Assembly (NCBI GenBank): GCA_013349325.1
Contig: DUZX01000022.1
Location: forward strand, 1-61,094
DNA length: 61,094 nt
Source: Desulfuromonadales bacterium
GTDB lineage: Bacteria; Desulfobacterota; Desulfuromonadia; Geobacterales; Pseudopelobacteraceae
Direction of reading: 5' to 3'
The translations under genes were made by a program, and so were the position numbers. Positions 18,350 through 28,624 of the stretch are shown here, piece by piece. Positions within the stretch are counted from its first letter, which is position 1; each line of letters starts with the position of its first letter. Below the pieces are notes generated by a model that was not told where the DNA came from, did not search any database, and saw only the letters and a program-made list of their open reading frames with translations.

Positions 18350-18940
18350 ATGATTACACCAGTTGCTATAGAAAGACCCGCCCTGCGCGGACCGGTTCCG
18401 CTTTCGCATCTGCTCGTCCGCAGCTGCCTGAGACCAGGCGATACGGCCATCGACGCCACCTGCGGAAATGGCTATGATACGCTCTTCCTGGCAGAATCGG
18501 TCGGCCCGGACGGACAGGTCTGGGGATTTGATATTCAGCAGCAGGCCATTACAGAAACTGAGCGCAGAGTGACGGAAGCAGGTTTGTCCGCGCGAGTATC
18601 GCTGATCCATGACGGACACCAAAATCTGTTACGCCACGTTACGGCGCCGGTTCAGACTGTGCTCTTCAATCTGGGCTATCTGCCGGGCGGCGACCGCTCA
18701 ATCATCACCCGTCCCGATACAACCACCCCTGCCATGGATCAATCACTGGCATTACTTGCCCCGACCGGAGTTCTGGCGATCACCATCTATCCCGGCCATA
18801 GCGGCGGAAGTGACGAGCAGCAGACCGTTGAGCGCTGGGCAAACGTGCTGAAACCACGTCACTACCATTCCTGGCGCATGGCGCAAAACAATGTCGCCGC
18901 CGACGCCCCCTATCTGCTGTTCGTACAGAAGGTGGCATGA
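18350..18940 (+). CDS. class I SAM-dependent methyltransferase (rRNA methylase-like, YtqB/TrmR type)
   Basis: A 196-residue methyltransferase of the family labelled putative rRNA methylase (YtqB type). It has the SAM motif AIDATCGNGYDTLFLAESVG, and FNLGYLPGGDRSIITRPDTT is diagnostic. Bacillus TrmR of this family modifies a tRNA wobble uridine, so a tRNA substrate is possible. ATG 18350 is used; a TTG 12 bases upstream is in frame, and neither has a clear ribosome site. It touches hpnI at its stop. Confidence 0.85.
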   Translation: MITPVAIERPALRGPVPLSHLLVRSCLRPGDTAIDATCGNGYDTLFLAESVGPDGQVWGFDIQQQAITETERRVTEAGLSARVSLIHDGHQNLLRHVTAPVQTVLFNLGYLPGGDRSIITRPDTTTPAMDQSLALLAPTGVLAITIYPGHSGGSDEQQTVERWANVLKPRHYHSWRMAQNNVAADAPYLLFVQKVA

Positions 18941-20086
18941 ATGCTGTACAACCTGCTCCCCTTTTTCGTAATTCTTCCGGCACTTGCGTATGCACTGATT
19001 TCCTTCGTCTGTGCCAGACTGTATTTTCAGCTCTCACCGCAAATTCCCGTAGCGCCTGAATCTCCCGGCATTTCAATCCTCAAGCCGGTCAAGGGGATCG
19101 ATGCTGACAGCTACGCCAGTTTCGCTTCCTTCTGCAGACAGCGCTACGCCGGAGCTCAGCAGCTGATTTTCGCCGTGGCCTCGGCTGATGATCCGGCTAT
19201 CCCGGTTATTCAACGTTTGATGGCCGATTTCCCCGGCCATGACATCTCGCTGACGATAAATCCGGCCATACACGGCCCCAATTACAAGGTTTCCAACCTG
19301 ATCAATGCCTATCCTAAAGCCAGGCACGACATCATCATCGTCTGCGACAGCGATATCCGCGTTGCTCCCGAGTACCTGCAGTCGGTCACCGCTCACTTCC
19401 GTGAAGCACAGGTCGGTCTGGTGACATCTCTGTACCGCACCTCACAGGTGCATGGCATTGCCACCGCCCTTGAGGCGACCGGATTTACTGCCGAGATGAT
19501 CCCCAACGTGCTGGTGGCGCTGCGTCTGGAGGGGCTATCCTTCGCCCTGGGTGCCTCGATGGCATTTCGCCGCGAGGCGCTGGCCTCAATCGGCGGCTTT
19601 CAGGCCCTGGTAAACTATCTGGCCGATGACTATCAGCTCGGCAACAAGATCCATCTGGCCGGGTGGCAGATCGCACTGGATGACTGCTTCGTCGAAAGTG
19701 TCGTCAAGGCGGAAAATCTGATGACAGTACTCTCACGGCAGCTGCGCTGGGCTCGCACCATGCGGGTCAGTCGTCCGGGGGGCTACCTGGCGTCAGGCAT
19801 GACGCTCCCCTTTCCGGCGGCACTCCTGGCGACACTGCTGGCCCCTTCGCTGTTCACGGGACTGGCCGCCGTGGCGCTGCTGTACAGCGTACGAATGCTT
19901 GTCAGCACTGTTTTCAGCCGACGCTTCGTTCAGGACGGACTGCTGCCGCGCTGGCTCTGGCTGCTGCCACTGCGGGACATGCTGGCATTCTGCTGCTGGG
20001 CACTCTCGTTTCTGGGAAACCGCGTCGAATGGCGCGGCAGTAGGTTTGTGCTGAAACCGGGGGGCACGATCGAAGAGCTTGTCTAG
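18941..20086 (+). CDS. hpnI: hopanoid glycosyltransferase HpnI (ceramide glucosyltransferase-like)
   Basis: A 381-residue membrane-associated GT21-type glycosyltransferase. An N-terminal transmembrane segment precedes ISILKPVKGIDADSY. The catalytic motifs are IVCDSDIRV (about 140), LADDYQLG and RQLRWARTMR, the D-D-D-(Q/R)xxRW set of ceramide glucosyltransferases. Two or three membrane segments lie at the C-terminus. HpnI adds N-acetylglucosamine to bacteriohopanetetrol. Other hpn genes are not present here, so the hopanoid role is inferred from similarity. The gene begins directly after the upstream methyltransferase stop. Confidence 0.87.
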   Translation: MLYNLLPFFVILPALAYALISFVCARLYFQLSPQIPVAPESPGISILKPVKGIDADSYASFASFCRQRYAGAQQLIFAVASADDPAIPVIQRLMADFPGHDISLTINPAIHGPNYKVSNLINAYPKARHDIIIVCDSDIRVAPEYLQSVTAHFREAQVGLVTSLYRTSQVHGIATALEATGFTAEMIPNVLVALRLEGLSFALGASMAFRREALASIGGFQALVNYLADDYQLGNKIHLAGWQIALDDCFVESVVKAENLMTVLSRQLRWARTMRVSRPGGYLASGMTLPFPAALLATLLAPSLFTGLAAVALLYSVRMLVSTVFSRRFVQDGLLPRWLWLLPLRDMLAFCCWALSFLGNRVEWRGSRFVLKPGGTIEELV

Positions 20087-20124
20087 AACCGGTCAGCCAT
20101 TGCACTTGATCTGCATGCACAAAA

Positions 20125-21213
20125 TTATGCTTCGATCCAGCCGCCACCGAGCACGGCATCTCCATCATACAGCACAGCCGCCTGCCCCGGAGTAACCGAC
20201 GTCTGCGGCTGCTCAAAATGAACCTCGAAGCGCCCCGCTTCAAGCAGAACAACCCGGCAGGGGGCCGGAGTATGGCGATAGCGGATGCGGCAGGTGGCCG
20301 AAAATTCAGAGCTCTTCGGCTGCTGAATCCAGCTGGCTCCGCCTGCCGTCAGCTGCAGACGTTTCAGCTCGGATGCCTCGGCCACGACGACCCTGTTGTT
20401 ACAACTGTCAATCTGCACGACATGCAGTGGGTGCTCCCAGGCGATACCAAGCCCCTTGCGCTGCCCGACCGTGTAGCGGTGAATACCACTGTGGTGGCCG
20501 ATGATTCTGCCATCCAGCGTAACAATATCTCCCGCTGACGGCTGAACGCCGTTACGCTCCAGAAAGCCGGCGTAATCATTGTCCGGAATAAAGCAGATTT
20601 CCTGGCTTTCGTGCTTGTGCGCCACAGAAAGCCCGAAGCTGGCAGCCAGTTCCCGCACCTGTTTTTTTTCAAGCTCACCCACAGGAAAGAGCGTCTGCGA
20701 CAACTGCTGCTGACTCAGCGTAAACAGAAAATAGGACTGATCCTTGCCCGGGTCCAGACCGGTTCTAAGCTGACAGAGCCCATCGTCTCCCTGGGTAACC
20801 CGCACGTAGTGGCCGGTTGCCAGTAATCCGGCACCCATCTCATGCGCTTTCTTCAGCAGCAGATCAAATTTGATCAGGTCGTTACAGCGGATGCAGGGGT
20901 TGGGCGTACGCCCGGCGGCATATTCGGCGATGAAATAGTCAATGACAATCTGCTTGAACTCAGCCCGCAGATCGAGAACCTCAAAGGGGATGCCCAGTTT
21001 TTTAGCCACCCGCCCGGCATCCAGCACATCATCCAGAGAACAGCAGGTTTTGCTGCGGCAGCCCTCCTCACGTGCAACCGGATCGTAGAGCTGAATTGAG
21101 ACGCCGGTCACATCGTAGCCCTGCTCCTTCAGCAGGGCAGCGCTGACCGAAGAATCCACACCGCCGCTCATGGCAATCACCACGCGTCTGTTTCCCCTGT
21201 CGCTGGTTACCAT
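20125..21213 (-). CDS. mnmA: tRNA-specific 2-thiouridylase
   Basis: MnmA (362 residues) installs sulfur at position 2 of the wobble uridine of tRNA-Lys, -Glu and -Gln. The PP-loop motif is VVIAMSGGVDSSVSAALL (about 11-28), NPCIRCNDLIKFDLLL holds the first catalytic cysteine, and ESQEICFIPD the later part of the active site. Length is standard. It follows an aldehyde dehydrogenase gene on the same strand. In this window it sits beside a large sulfur block. Confidence 0.97.
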   Translation of the reverse strand: MVTSDRGNRRVVIAMSGGVDSSVSAALLKEQGYDVTGVSIQLYDPVAREEGCRSKTCCSLDDVLDAGRVAKKLGIPFEVLDLRAEFKQIVIDYFIAEYAAGRTPNPCIRCNDLIKFDLLLKKAHEMGAGLLATGHYVRVTQGDDGLCQLRTGLDPGKDQSYFLFTLSQQQLSQTLFPVGELEKKQVRELAASFGLSVAHKHESQEICFIPDNDYAGFLERNGVQPSAGDIVTLDGRIIGHHSGIHRYTVGQRKGLGIAWEHPLHVVQIDSCNNRVVVAEASELKRLQLTAGGASWIQQPKSSEFSATCRIRYRHTPAPCRVVLLEAGRFEVHFEQPQTSVTPGQAAVLYDGDAVLGGGWIEA

Positions 21214-21233
21214 AAATACCGTAAGCTCCCTGA

Positions 21234-22874
21234 TTACAGAATGAAGTCCGTTGAAAGAAAGTGGGATTTCCGCTCTCGCACGATGCTGGTGATAATCTCG
21301 CGGTTGGAATCGGTTTCGCGCGCCGCCACAACGATGCGGATCGAAAAAATGCGCAGTGCGTCAGCCACCGACTGGGTTCCGTCGGCCGAATTCTTGCGCC
21401 CGTTAAAGGGGAAGCTGTCCGGGCTGCGCTGGCACTGGCTGTTGATATTGATCCGGCAGACCTGGTTGACCAGGGCATCGACCAGATTGGCGAGCAGGTC
21501 GCTGTTCTGCCCGAAAATACTGGCCTGCTGACCGTAGTTAGAGGCGACCACGTAGTCGATCGGCTCACGGATATCATCAAACGGGACAACCGGAATCACC
21601 GGCCCGAACTGTTCTTCGTGGTAGACCCGCATGGCGGACGTTACCGGATAGAGCAGTGCCGGATAGTAGAAGGATTTGCTGGATCTGCCGCCGTTGGGGT
21701 TCATGATGCGAGCGCCCATGTACAGGGCATCGTCAACCAGCTCCGTCAGATAGCCCGGTTTTTCCGGCTCCGGCAGCGGAGTAATCGTCACGCCCTCGAC
21801 CCACGGCATGCCGCAGCTGACCGCATCGATAGCTGCGGCCATGCGCTGAAGAAATTCAGCCGCGATCGAGCGATGGACAAACATGATCTTCAGCGCCGTG
21901 CAACGTTGCCCGTTAAAGGCCAGGCTCCCCTGAATACACTCTTTGACCACCAGCTCCAGATCGGCATCCGGCAGAATAATGGCCGGATTTTTGGCATCCA
22001 GCCCCAGTACGCAGCGCAGGCGATGCGGGCGGGGATGCAGCGCCCGTAAGGCATCCGCAACCCGGTAGGTACCGATAAAACCGAGCACGTCCACCTGACC
22101 GGAAGCCATCAACGGAGGCACAACAACATCGCCATCGCCGTAGACCGTCGTGACGACCCCGGCCGGAAACGAATCCCGAAACGCCTCCAGCAGCGGCTGA
22201 AACAGCAGAACACCAAAGCGGGGCGGTTTCAGCAGGATGGTATTGCCCATTACCAGTGCCGGAATCAGCGTGGTAAAGGTTTCGTAGAGCGGGAAATTAT
22301 AGGGCCCCATGCAGAGGACCACCCCCAAAGGAGCGCGGCGGATCTGGCCGATAATCCCCTGCTGGATGACAAAGCGCGACGACTGCCGGTCCAGCTCTTT
22401 GAGCGCGTCGAGGGTGTCGCGGATATAAGCCAGGGCGCGATCAAACTCGGCGCTAGCTTCCCTGACCGACTTGCCGATCTCCCACATCAACAGCCGGACG
22501 ACGAGTTCCTTCTTTTCCCGGACAGCAGAAGCAAAACGCTGCACAGCGCGGATGCGCTCACCGACCGGCATGGTCGGCCATTCGCCGCGCCCGTTCTGAT
22601 ATGAGCGAACTGCAACCGCAAGCGCTTCCCGCACGGCAGCTTCGTCAAGCAGTGGTACCTGCCCGATCAGACAGGGCTTCCCACCGGCGGCCTGGCTGGT
22701 GAAAACAGGCGAAAAGACATCCTGCAGCGGGCCGCCCCACGCACGCAACACGCCGTCGATCAGGTAATAAACCTGCCTGATCGGAGTATCAATACGGTAC
22801 TGTTCCGGGATCTGATCGGTATCAGGAAAAAGTGCTGCGAGTGATTTTTCCCCGGGGAGAAGAGTTTTACTCAT
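21234..22874 (-). CDS. NADP-dependent aldehyde dehydrogenase, GapN-like
   Basis: An aldehyde dehydrogenase of 546 residues, longer than the usual 480-500. The catalytic cysteine is C325 in FNGQRCTALK, and GPYNFPLYETFTTLIPALVMGNTI and LGLDAKNPAIILPDADLE mark the cofactor half. The N-terminal 50 residues and the match pattern fit non-phosphorylating glyceraldehyde-3-phosphate dehydrogenase (GapN) of Geobacterales. Activity on that substrate is inferred from family membership. The ATG follows the cysA stop by 27 bases, so it may belong to the same transcript as the sulfate transporter genes. Confidence 0.85.
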   Translation of the reverse strand: MSKTLLPGEKSLAALFPDTDQIPEQYRIDTPIRQVYYLIDGVLRAWGGPLQDVFSPVFTSQAAGGKPCLIGQVPLLDEAAVREALAVAVRSYQNGRGEWPTMPVGERIRAVQRFASAVREKKELVVRLLMWEIGKSVREASAEFDRALAYIRDTLDALKELDRQSSRFVIQQGIIGQIRRAPLGVVLCMGPYNFPLYETFTTLIPALVMGNTILLKPPRFGVLLFQPLLEAFRDSFPAGVVTTVYGDGDVVVPPLMASGQVDVLGFIGTYRVADALRALHPRPHRLRCVLGLDAKNPAIILPDADLELVVKECIQGSLAFNGQRCTALKIMFVHRSIAAEFLQRMAAAIDAVSCGMPWVEGVTITPLPEPEKPGYLTELVDDALYMGARIMNPNGGRSSKSFYYPALLYPVTSAMRVYHEEQFGPVIPVVPFDDIREPIDYVVASNYGQQASIFGQNSDLLANLVDALVNQVCRININSQCQRSPDSFPFNGRKNSADGTQSVADALRIFSIRIVVAARETDSNREIITSIVRERKSHFLSTDFIL

Positions 22875-22901
22875 TTCTGGTGCGCCTCTACAGCTACAGC
22901 G

Positions 22902-23972
22902 TTAAATCTGATAATCGTCCACAAAGACACGCACCTGACGCGGCCGGACAAAAACGGATTCCCCGTGACGCAGGGCCAGTGACTGGAACACATCCCTGGT
23001 CAATTCGGCATCAATAAAATCGCCACTGCCATCGATCGAGAGCGATACCCGGACTGCGGGGCCCAGCTTGAGAATATGTCTGATTTCGGCCTTGATCGAG
23101 GTTTCATCACGCCACACACGATCAATTTCGATGTCGTGTGAACGCACATAGGCCACTGCCGGCGTATCATCGGCGCCGGCATAGCCGTTGGAATCGACCT
23201 TCAATCCGCCCAACTGCCCCTGCCCCTGAGAAATCCGGCCATGGAACAGATTGACATTTCCCAGAAAGCTGAGCACGAAGGCTGAAGCGGGACTTTCGTA
23301 AACCTGGTCAGGAGTACCGGCCTGCTCGATCTTGCCTTTGTTCATAACCACGATCCGGTCGGCAACTTCCAGTGCCTCTTCCTGATCGTGCGTAACAAAA
23401 ACACTGGTGACATGTATTTCATCGTGCAGCTTGCGCAGCCAGCGGCGCAGTTCGGCACGGACCTGAGCATCCAGAGCACCAAACGGCTCGTCCAGCAGCA
23501 GCACCTGCGGCTCGACCGCCAGCGCACGCGCCAGTGCAATACGTTGACGCTGACCGCCGGAAAGCTGGGCCGGATAGCGGTTGGCCATATTTTCCATCTG
23601 CACCAGATGCAGGAGGTTCATGACCTTTTCGCTGATCTGCTGTTTGGTTGGACGCGTCTCTTTCGGGCGCACCGTCAGTCCGAAGGCAACATTGTCGAAG
23701 ACGGTCATATGCCTGAAGAGCGCATAGTGCTGAAAGACGAAGCCGACCTTGCGCTCACGCACGTGGCTCTTGGTCGTATCTTCACCATTAAACAGAATCC
23801 GTCCGCTATCGGCATACTCCAATCCGGCAATAATACGCAGCAGAGTTGTCTTGCCGCATCCGGATGGTCCCAGAAGCGCGACCAGTTCGCCGGACGGAAT
23901 GGTAAGGCTGACGTTGCTGAGTGCATTAAAGGTACTGAACTTCTTGGTTATATTTTCTATTTCAATGCTCAT
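22902..23972 (-). CDS. cysA: sulfate/thiosulfate ABC transporter ATP-binding protein CysA
   Basis: CysA (356 residues) powers sulfate and thiosulfate import. Walker A is [16 protein letters not shown], the ABC signature [15 protein letters not shown] and Walker [15 protein letters not shown]-terminal TOBE-like regulatory domain starts near residue 240. I use the ATG at 23972 because [12 protein letters not shown] is the normal family start. It is the last gene of a four-gene import operon sbp-cysT-cysW-cysA. Confidence 0.95.
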   Translation of the reverse strand: MSIEIENITKKFSTFNALSNVSLTIPSGELVALLGPSGCGKTTLLRIIAGLEYADSGRILFNGEDTTKSHVRERKVGFVFQHYALFRHMTVFDNVAFGLTVRPKETRPTKQQISEKVMNLLHLVQMENMANRYPAQLSGGQRQRIALARALAVEPQVLLLDEPFGALDAQVRAELRRWLRKLHDEIHVTSVFVTHDQEEALEVADRIVVMNKGKIEQAGTPDQVYESPASAFVLSFLGNVNLFHGRISQGQGQLGGLKVDSNGYAGADDTPAVAYVRSHDIEIDRVWRDETSIKAEIRHILKLGPAVRVSLSIDGSGDFIDAELTRDVFQSLALRHGESVFVRPRQVRVFVDDYQI

Positions 23973-23988
23973 GAAATTTTCCCGTCGC

Positions 23989-24843
23989 TTAGTTTTTCTG
24001 TAACTGCTGCTGAACCTTCCACTCGGCAATCGTCTTGATAACCAGGGTGATCAAGGCCAAAAAAGCCAGGAGTGAAGCTACCGCAAAAGCGGCCGTATAA
24101 TTGTATTCGTTGTACAGAATTTCCACATGCAGCGGCACCGTGTTGGTCATACCCCTGATATGGCCGGAAACAACCGAGACAGCGCCGAATTCACCCATGG
24201 CGCGGGCATTACAGAGAATAACTCCGTAAATGATACCCCATTTGACGTTGGGGAGCGTCACCCGCCAAAAGGTCTGCAGACCACTGGCGCCCAGTACCAG
24301 AGCAGCTTCCTCCTCTTCGCGCCCCTGAGCCTCCATCAGTGGAATCAGCTCACGCGCCACAAACGGGAAGGTAACAAAGATAGTTGCCAGAATTATTCCC
24401 GGCACGGCAAAGACGATTCTGATGTCGTGGTCCTGTAGCCAGGGGCCGATCCACCCCTGCAGCCCGAAGATCAGGACGTAGATCAAGCCGGAGATAACCG
24501 GTGAGACTGAAAACGGGAGATCAATCAGTGTAATCAGAAGGTTCTTGCCGGGAAAGCTGAACTTGGCGATGGCCCAGGCGGCGGTTACGCCGAAAAAAAG
24601 ATTCAGCGGTACGCAGAAGGCGGCCGTGAGAACAGTCAACTTGATCGATGACAGCGTATCCGCTTCGCGCAGCGCATCCAGATAGACCGTAAAGCCCTTA
24701 TCGAAGGCCTGACTGAAAACTGCCGCCAGCGGCAGAATCAGGAACAGCATCAGAAACGTTACGGCTATGGCAATCAGAAGCCAGCGAACCACGGTCGGTT
24801 CGGTCTGGGAGCGATCTTTTGATGTTCGTGGCGATGCGGACAT
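23989..24843 (-). CDS. cysW: sulfate ABC transporter permease CysW
   Basis: Inner-membrane permease of 284 residues with six predicted membrane segments. The ABC-permease coupling motif is seen in [20 protein letters not shown], typical of CysW. It forms the channel with CysT and docks with CysA. The order cysT-cysW-cysA is the usual one. Confidence 0.94.
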   Translation of the reverse strand: MSASPRTSKDRSQTEPTVVRWLLIAIAVTFLMLFLILPLAAVFSQAFDKGFTVYLDALREADTLSSIKLTVLTAAFCVPLNLFFGVTAAWAIAKFSFPGKNLLITLIDLPFSVSPVISGLIYVLIFGLQGWIGPWLQDHDIRIVFAVPGIILATIFVTFPFVARELIPLMEAQGREEEEAALVLGASGLQTFWRVTLPNVKWGIIYGVILCNARAMGEFGAVSVVSGHIRGMTNTVPLHVEILYNEYNYTAAFAVASLLAFLALITLVIKTIAEWKVQQQLQKN

Positions 24844-24876
24844 TGTTACCCTCTCTGATTCCTGCGTATATCTGCG

Positions 24877-25707
24877 CTACTCTGCGTACCGTCTGCTCCA
24901 CTTCTGCAGAAGATTGATGACCAGCAGCATCAGAAATGACGCCAGCAGCATGACGCAGGCGATAGCCGTGGCTCCCTGATAGTCAAACTGTTCGAGTTTG
25001 GTAATGATCAGGAGCGGCGTGATCTCGGAAACCATCGGCATGTTGCCGGCAATAAAGATGATCGAACCATATTCGCCGACGGCCCGGGCGAACGCGAGTG
25101 CAAAACCGGTCAGAATTGACGGCAGCAGCATCGGGAATATGACCCGCTGTATGGTCTGCCAGCGACTGGCCCCCAGACAGAGAGCAGCCTCTTCAAGCTC
25201 TACCTCAATCTCCTCCACCACCGGCTGAACCGTGCGTACGACGAAGGGAAGCCCGATAAAGGTCATCGCCAGCGTGATGCCGAGCGGCGTGAAAGCGACC
25301 TTGATGCCGAGCGGCTCCAGGAAACGCCCTACCCAGCCGTTGGGTGAGTAGATTGTCGCCAGCGTGATACCGGCTACCGCCGTCGGCAGAGCGAAAGGGA
25401 GATCCACCAGCGCATCGGCTATTTTGCGTCCGGGGAATTTGTAGCGCACCAGCACCCAGGCGACCAGCACGCCGAAAACAGCATTAATGGAAGCCGCAAC
25501 AAGTGCTGCTCCAAAAGTCACTTTGTAGGAGGCCATAACCCGTGGCGCCGTTACGGTACTGACAAACTCACCCCAGGTCAGACCGGCTGTTCTGAAAACC
25601 AGTGCCGAGAGCGGAATCAGTACGATCAGACTGAGATAAAAAATGGTGAAGCCCAAAGTTGGACCAAATCCGGGCAGCACGTTGTTTTGACGCTTGAATA
25701 ATTTCAT
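24877..25707 (-). CDS. cysT: sulfate ABC transporter permease CysT (CysU)
   Basis: Partner permease of 276 residues, six membrane segments, with the coupling loop VELEEAALCLGASRWQTIQR. LPTAVAGITLATIYSPNGW is typical for CysT. It is the first gene after a 176-base gap that carries a strong hairpin, so its level relative to sbp may be tuned there. Confidence 0.94.
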   Translation of the reverse strand: MKLFKRQNNVLPGFGPTLGFTIFYLSLIVLIPLSALVFRTAGLTWGEFVSTVTAPRVMASYKVTFGAALVAASINAVFGVLVAWVLVRYKFPGRKIADALVDLPFALPTAVAGITLATIYSPNGWVGRFLEPLGIKVAFTPLGITLAMTFIGLPFVVRTVQPVVEEIEVELEEAALCLGASRWQTIQRVIFPMLLPSILTGFALAFARAVGEYGSIIFIAGNMPMVSEITPLLIITKLEQFDYQGATAIACVMLLASFLMLLVINLLQKWSRRYAE

Positions 25708-25853
25708 GATGATTTCCGAAAAACCGGTTAAAGCTTTGGATGTAAACGCGAGAAGCTATCACAATCGGGGAGAAATTTCATCCCTTTTAGCTCAAGCCAC
25801 CCACATTGCTGAAAATATGAACCATTGATGGAAGCAGGAACAAAGGCGGGGAG

Positions 25854-25877
25854 GCGGGGTGACCTGCGTCACCCCGC
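25854..25877 (-). promoter_or_regulatory. hairpin in the sbp-cysT gap
   Basis: GCGGGGTGAC-CTGC-GTCACCCCGC is a perfect 10-base-pair stem directly downstream of the sbp stop. There is no T-run on the minus strand. It could protect the sbp end of the mRNA or lower readthrough into cysTWA, which would suit a binding protein needed in excess. Confidence 0.5.
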
Positions 25878-25883
25878 TCGAGG

Positions 25884-26888
25884 TCATTTCTTGGGTGCGT
25901 AAATCTGGTCAAACGTCCCGCCATCTGAAAAGTGGGTTTTCTGTGCCTTCTGCCAGCCACCAAAAGCGCCGTCTATCGTGTACAGTTTCTTTATTTTGGC
26001 GAGCTTGGTCGGAATCTTTGTATTAATCGGGCGATAGTAATGTTTTGCGGCAATCTTCTGTCCTTCGTCCGTGTAGAGGTACTTCAGGTACTCTGCGGCC
26101 ACTTTGCGAGTACCGTGTCTGTCGACTACTTTGTCGATGACCGTAACCGGCGGTTCTGCCAAAATGCTTTCCGGCGGGGTTACGATATCGAACTTGTCCG
26201 GCCCCAGTTCGTTAACCGCCAGAAATGCTTCGTTTTCCCAGGCCAGCAACACATCGCCCAGACCGCGCTGAACGAATGTGTTGGTTGATCCACGCGCTCC
26301 GGAATCAAGCACCGGTACATTTTTGAGAAGTTTTGTGACGAATTCTTTAGCCTTGGCATCGTTGCCACCCGGCTGATGAGCGGCATATGCCCAGGCAGCA
26401 AGATAATTCCAGCGTGCACCGCCGGAGGTTTTAGGATTCGGAGTGATGACCGCTATGCCCGGCTTGATCAGGTCATCCCAGTTTTTGATTTTTTTTGGAT
26501 TTCCTTTGCGTACCAGAAAAACGATGGTCGAAGTGTACGGTGAGCTGTTATGCGGCAGCTCTTTCTGCCAACCCTGCTTGATGAAACCCTTTTCGGCAAT
26601 GGCGTCAATATCGTAGGCCAGTGCCAGCGTAACCACATCCGCCTCCAGACCATCGATAACGGCACGGGCCTGCTTGGATGAGCCACCGTGGGACTGCTTG
26701 ACGGTAACGGTGTCGCCGCTTTTCCCCTTCCAGTAGGCGGCAAAGGATTTGTTGAAGTCGGCATACAGTTCACGAGTCGGGTCATAAGAAACGTTCAGCA
26801 GCGTGATAGTGGCCGCGAAAGCAGTGACAGAGGTGGAAAGTGCCAATGCTAGGGTTGCCAGGGTGACAGTCATTTTTTTAATGTCCAT
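25884..26888 (-). CDS. sbp: periplasmic sulfate-binding protein
   Basis: Sulfate-binding protein of 334 residues with a signal peptide (cleavage near TAFA-AT, about residue 24). Family motifs are [33 protein letters not shown] and [17 protein letters not shown]. It captures sulfate for CysT/CysW/CysA. The start at 26888 has GAGGAG 7 bases upstream; the frame extends five codons further. Confidence 0.95.
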   Translation of the reverse strand: MDIKKMTVTLATLALALSTSVTAFAATITLLNVSYDPTRELYADFNKSFAAYWKGKSGDTVTVKQSHGGSSKQARAVIDGLEADVVTLALAYDIDAIAEKGFIKQGWQKELPHNSSPYTSTIVFLVRKGNPKKIKNWDDLIKPGIAVITPNPKTSGGARWNYLAAWAYAAHQPGGNDAKAKEFVTKLLKNVPVLDSGARGSTNTFVQRGLGDVLLAWENEAFLAVNELGPDKFDIVTPPESILAEPPVTVIDKVVDRHGTRKVAAEYLKYLYTDEGQKIAAKHYYRPINTKIPTKLAKIKKLYTIDGAFGGWQKAQKTHFSDGGTFDQIYAPKK

Positions 26889-26944
26889 GCAAGTTCTCCT
26901 CAATTTTTCTATAGTTTTTATAGACTGTAGGGCTAAAAAAATAT

Positions 26945-27172
26945 CTACTCCTCCTGCTTTACCAGCTCCAGAAGATAGTGACCATCCTCCGTCTGTTTCA
27001 AGCCGATCAGCTTATGCCCATCGGCCTTGAGACTGCGGGGCACATTTTTTACCGGTTCACCATCATCCAGAAGAATCTGGACCGTAGTGCCATTTTCCAG
27101 ATCTTCCAGCGCCAGTTTGGCCTTGACGAAGTTCGTCGGACAACTGACGCCACGCAGGTCTATTGACTGCAT
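26945..27172 (-). CDS. TusA-like sulfur carrier protein
   Basis: A 75-residue TusA/YeeD family protein. The sulfur-binding cysteine is C11 in [19 protein letters not shown]. TusA homologues pass persulfide sulfur between enzymes. It is next to the sulfite reductase gene (18 bases apart, same strand) and just downstream of a sulfur-carrier/MetY operon, so delivery of sulfur from sulfite reduction is a reasonable role. Its short length is normal. Confidence 0.88.
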   Translation of the reverse strand: MQSIDLRGVSCPTNFVKAKLALEDLENGTTVQILLDDGEPVKNVPRSLKADGHKLIGLKQTEDGHYLLELVKQEE

Positions 27173-27190
27173 GAGCTTCCTCCCTTCTCT

Positions 27191-28135
27191 TTAATTTCCT
27201 ACCTGTGTCAGTATAACCTGCGGCGGTATGGTGCTGCTGACCACGTTTTCCGGAAATGTTACGCGGAGGTGATCAAGAAAGGCCTGCGAGCCTTCACGAA
27301 TGATGATATCACCAAGTCTTACCCGACCGTGCGCTTCTGCCTTTTCCTTGTACCACGCCAAAACGACCTCAATGAACTCGCAGACCCGTTCTTCCGGCAG
27401 GAAGGTGGCGAAAAGTGTGCCAACCAGCGGATTACGCCCCCACTTACCGCCGATACGGACCGTGTAGCCCTGCTTTTTGACACTCCAGGCGGATACGGGG
27501 CAGACTTTAACGCAGTCACCGCACCAGATACATGCTGCCGGAGTCAGTTCCGGCTTGTTGTCAGCTCCCATGACAATAGCCTTGGGAACACAGCTTTTAG
27601 CGCACAGTCCACAACTGATGCAGGCTGCTTTATCCAGGACCGGCTCAATTGCCCCCTGAAAACCGACATCGTTGGTAGCCGATTTGGGACAATCAAACGG
27701 ACAGCCGGCAAAAGCAACTTTGAACTTGTGATGACCGGTCGGGGTACCAAACAGTTTCTGATCTACCTCAAGAGCACTCTTCTGGGTATCCACCAAGCCG
27801 TTAGGGTTGTATTCACAGCCACCGCAGGCCACCGGTACACGAACACGGGCTCCGCACGAGGCGACTTTCTGATCTTTTTCACCCAGCGCTTCGACGACAG
27901 CATCAAAATTTTTGTAGTTAATATTGATCAACTCAATTGACTGACGCACGGAGAGATGGACAAATTCCCCGCCGAATTTGTCAGCTACGTCGGCAATTTT
28001 TTTGAGACGCGGAATCGACATTCTTCCGCCCGGCACTCGTAGCCGGATAGTAAAGAGATCCTTGCCACGCTCTTTGATAAAACCGCCGGCTTTAAGGTTA
28101 CTCAGATCAAGTTTGGGCTGCTTTGTTTCAGACAT
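27191..28135 (-). CDS. siroheme [4Fe-4S] sulfite reductase, small assimilatory type with ferredoxin domain
   Basis: A 314-residue nitrite/sulfite reductase-fold protein. The siroheme-[4Fe-4S] ligands are in RVPVACGGCEYNPNG and AGCPFDCPKSATND. A ferredoxin-like insert with two CxxCxxC...CP sets follows (CISCGLCAKSC and CIWCGDCVKVCP). It resembles single-subunit Dsr-like/AsrC proteins that reduce sulfite to sulfide in assimilation. Next to TusA and the homocysteine-forming genes it would supply sulfide. It has its own promoter (TTGACA-17-CATGAT). Confidence 0.88.
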   Translation of the reverse strand: MSETKQPKLDLSNLKAGGFIKERGKDLFTIRLRVPGGRMSIPRLKKIADVADKFGGEFVHLSVRQSIELININYKNFDAVVEALGEKDQKVASCGARVRVPVACGGCEYNPNGLVDTQKSALEVDQKLFGTPTGHHKFKVAFAGCPFDCPKSATNDVGFQGAIEPVLDKAACISCGLCAKSCVPKAIVMGADNKPELTPAACIWCGDCVKVCPVSAWSVKKQGYTVRIGGKWGRNPLVGTLFATFLPEERVCEFIEVVLAWYKEKAEAHGRVRLGDIIIREGSQAFLDHLRVTFPENVVSSTIPPQVILTQVGN

Positions 28136-28164
28136 TTCTGTAACTCCAGGTTCATGTGGTCTGG

Positions 28165-28193
28165 ATCATGCCAGAACAATCACATGCTGTCAA
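28165..28193 (-). promoter_or_regulatory. promoter of the sulfite reductase gene
   Basis: Minus strand TTGACA (28193-28188), 17-base spacer, CATGAT (28170-28165), about 30 bases before the start codon. The -35 matches fully and the -10 at four positions. Confidence 0.55.
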
Positions 28194-28221
28194 GTATAAT
28201 TTTATAATATCTATCGACAAA

Positions 28222-28623
28222 CTATACAATAACTTCCAACTCTTCGCTTTCTACATATCCATTACTGATTTTAAAGGGTTTTACCACAGGACCGGCAGCG
28301 TCGGCCAGCGAGACGATGATGTAGGAAACATCCGGAGTCAGTGCCAGCCTGATGTCCTCCTCTGAAGGGCGGGCCGGAGATTCGGGGTGCGAGTGATAGA
28401 CCGACAGCATGGACAACCCCTTGGCTCGCAGATCTTTTACGACCGCAAACTGCTCTTTGGGCTCCATCATGAAATGTTCGTTACTGGCATCGGTATTGGT
28501 CATGCGATAGATCGTGGAAACCGTCTCACCGCTGCCCCCCAGAATACCGCACACTTCCAAAGGAAAACCTTCCCTGGCGTGGGAAACCATCTCATCATGA
28601 ACAGCCTGAGGAATCCGGATCAT
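28222..28623 (-). CDS. M67 (JAMM/Mec+) metallopeptidase, HcyD-like
   Basis: A 133-residue JAMM metalloprotease. The zinc motif is complete: E near residue 23 (PLEVCGILGG) and VYHSHPESPARPSEED with the two histidines and the serine/aspartate. In Mycobacterium Mec and Wolinella HcyD this family trims a sulfur carrier after its di-glycine. The neighbouring ThiS-like protein ends GGGAR, with two extra residues beyond the glycines, so it needs exactly such a cut. The gene abuts the E1-like gene (1-base gap). Confidence 0.9.
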   Translation of the reverse strand: MIRIPQAVHDEMVSHAREGFPLEVCGILGGSGETVSTIYRMTNTDASNEHFMMEPKEQFAVVKDLRAKGLSMLSVYHSHPESPARPSEEDIRLALTPDVSYIIVSLADAAGPVVKPFKISNGYVESEELEVIV

Positions 28624-28624
28624 G

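Noticed and set aside
21261-22049. A 262-codon frame antisense to the aldehyde dehydrogenase
   Set aside because: Shadow of a certain gene with high G+C third positions and no domain.
27269-27940. A 223-codon frame antisense to the sulfite reductase
   Set aside because: The minus-strand gene has a complete set of cofactor ligands; the antisense frame is a shadow.
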